From Glacieibacterium sp965200405 (GTDB lineage Bacteria; Pseudomonadota; Alphaproteobacteria; Sphingomonadales; Sphingomonadaceae), in NCBI RefSeq assembly GCF_965200405.1, contig NZ_OZ241356.1, forward strand, positions 3,100,001 to 3,164,000: DNA of 64,000 nucleotides. Direction: 5' to 3'. The translations under genes and the position numbers were made by a program. Each line of letters starts with the position of its first letter. Position 1 is the stretch's first letter. The notes beneath the pieces were generated by a model that was given only the letters and a program-made list of their open reading frames with translations, was not told the DNA's origin and ran no database searches. Below, one piece after another: positions 63,341 through 64,000 of the stretch.

Positions 63341-64000
63341 ATGGACGAGTCGCAACCGTTGCGCTGGCTCTACTTCGACCTCAACAGCTATTTTGCGAGC
63401 GTCGAACAACAGCTCCAGCCCGAACTCAGGGGCCGCCCGATCGCGGTCGCCGCGGTCCACACCGATTCGACCGCTGCGATCGCCGCAAGCTATGAAGCCA
63501 AGGCCTATGGGATCAAGACCGGCACCCCGATCTGGGAGGCCAAGGCGATGTGCCGCGACCTTGTCGTCGTTCCCGCCCGTCACCAGGAGTACGTCCGCTT
63601 CCACCACGCGATCATCGCCGAGATCGAGACGCACGTCCCAGTCACCGCCGTCTGCTCGATCGACGAGGTCGCCTGCCGGCTGATGAACAACGAGAACTCG
63701 CGCAGCGCGGTCGAGGCGCTGGCCGGCCGCATCAAGGCGGGGGTCGCGGCGAACGTCGGCGTCTGCCTGAAGTCGTCGATCGGGGTCGCGCCGAATCGCC
63801 TGCTCGCCAAGATCGCCAGCGACATGATGAAGCCCGACGGGCTGACCATCCTGGAGGCGGTAACGCTCCACGACCGGCTGTGCACCCTGAAGCCCGGCGA
63901 CATTCCCGGCGTCGGGCGCAACATGGAGAAGCGGCTGGCGGCCGCCGGGGTCGTCGACATGGCGCGCATCCTGTCGCTGTCGGCGCGCGAGGCGCGGCGG
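63341..64000 (+). CDS. Y-family DNA polymerase (DinB/UmuC-like), N-terminal part, cut by the right edge
   Basis: 220 codons visible, no stop. Palm catalytic residues are present: Asp in LYFDLNSYFASVEQ and the Asp-Glu of CSIDEVACRL. SIGVAPNRLLAKIASDMMKPDG and the helix-hairpin-helix PGVGRNMEKRL follow. The acidic residues separate it from inactive ImuB proteins. It would carry out translesion synthesis. ATG 63341 is preceded by the LexA box. The little-finger domain is outside the window. Confidence 0.9.
   Translation, partial: MDESQPLRWLYFDLNSYFASVEQQLQPELRGRPIAVAAVHTDSTAAIAASYEAKAYGIKTGTPIWEAKAMCRDLVVVPARHQEYVRFHHAIIAEIETHVPVTAVCSIDEVACRLMNNENSRSAVEALAGRIKAGVAANVGVCLKSSIGVAPNRLLAKIASDMMKPDGLTILEAVTLHDRLCTLKPGDIPGVGRNMEKRLAAAGVVDMARILSLSAREARR

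Overview
The window is a GC-rich, gene-dense chromosomal segment of an alphaproteobacterium, most likely a member of the Sphingomonadales. The main evidence is the DUF934/DUF2849 sulfite-reductase operon, a DUF1476 ATPase-inhibitor homologue, a class II DAHP synthase, alphaproteobacterial LexA-type and Pho-type sites, and abundant GGGGAGGGG-type palindromic repeats. No rRNA, CRISPR array, insertion sequence or prophage is visible. One tRNA (Glu, anticodon CTC) is present. No stretch over 300 bases lacks a gene; the longest gaps are 260 nt before rplY and 213 nt between glyS and glyQ.

Layout. 1-2.4 kb: 5' part of dnaE, an SDR dehydrogenase and a two-gene pair that I read as a Tse2-type toxin with its Tsi2-type immunity protein. 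2.4-10.4 kb: a co-directional phosphate regulon gph-phoR-pstS-pstC-pstA-pstB-phoU-phoB, with a Pho-box-like triple repeat before pstS; the toxin pair is its last member on the same strand. 10.4-20.9 kb: glmU, glmS, a thiamine-dependent E1-like enzyme, a large fusion of GH18-like, NodB deacetylase and GT2 domains, and a multi-spanning membrane protein. Together they look like UDP-GlcNAc supply plus synthesis of a GlcNAc-type polysaccharide. 20.9-28.3 kb: a cyclic-nucleotide-domain/thioredoxin-reductase fusion, a second SDR, an AI-2E family transporter, glutathione reductase, a small exported protein behind a near-perfect sigma-54 promoter, and DAHP synthase. 28.3-32.4 kb: tRNA-Glu, then the assimilatory sulfate reduction operon cobA-DUF2849-cysI-DUF934-cysH. 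32.4-42.6 kb: a lipoprotein, ispH-thrB-rnhA, an MFS pump/hydrolase/FAD-oxidoreductase operon, a helix-hairpin-helix membrane protein and ppdK.

42.6-46.3 kb holds glyS and glyQ, which three palindromic elements have invaded. One lies in frame inside glyS, one lies between the genes, and one supplies the only plausible standard start codon of glyQ. glyS also carries a roughly 400-bp low-GC patch. 46.3-53.3 kb: small or membrane proteins, a TraB/GumN protein, rplY-pth-ychF, a metallo-beta-lactamase-fold hydrolase whose stop codon sits in another palindrome, and apt. 53.3-58.7 kb: the cytochrome bc1 genes petABC, hemF, a membrane protein, and grxD-bolA-DUF1476. 58.9-63.3 kb: purC, purS and purQ, with a P-loop kinase-like gene and an acid-phosphatase-like gene lacking a catalytic Asp between purC and purS, then a DUF4337 protein and a queuosine-precursor transporter. 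The right edge cuts a Y-family DNA polymerase preceded by a consensus alphaproteobacterial LexA box.

The items most worth a second look are the Tse2/Tsi2-like pair with no type VI secretion genes in view, the palindromic insertions and low-GC patch in glyS/glyQ, and the sigma-54-driven protein with a degenerate PEP-CTERM-like tail. Family comparisons rest on remembered family features; no database was searched.
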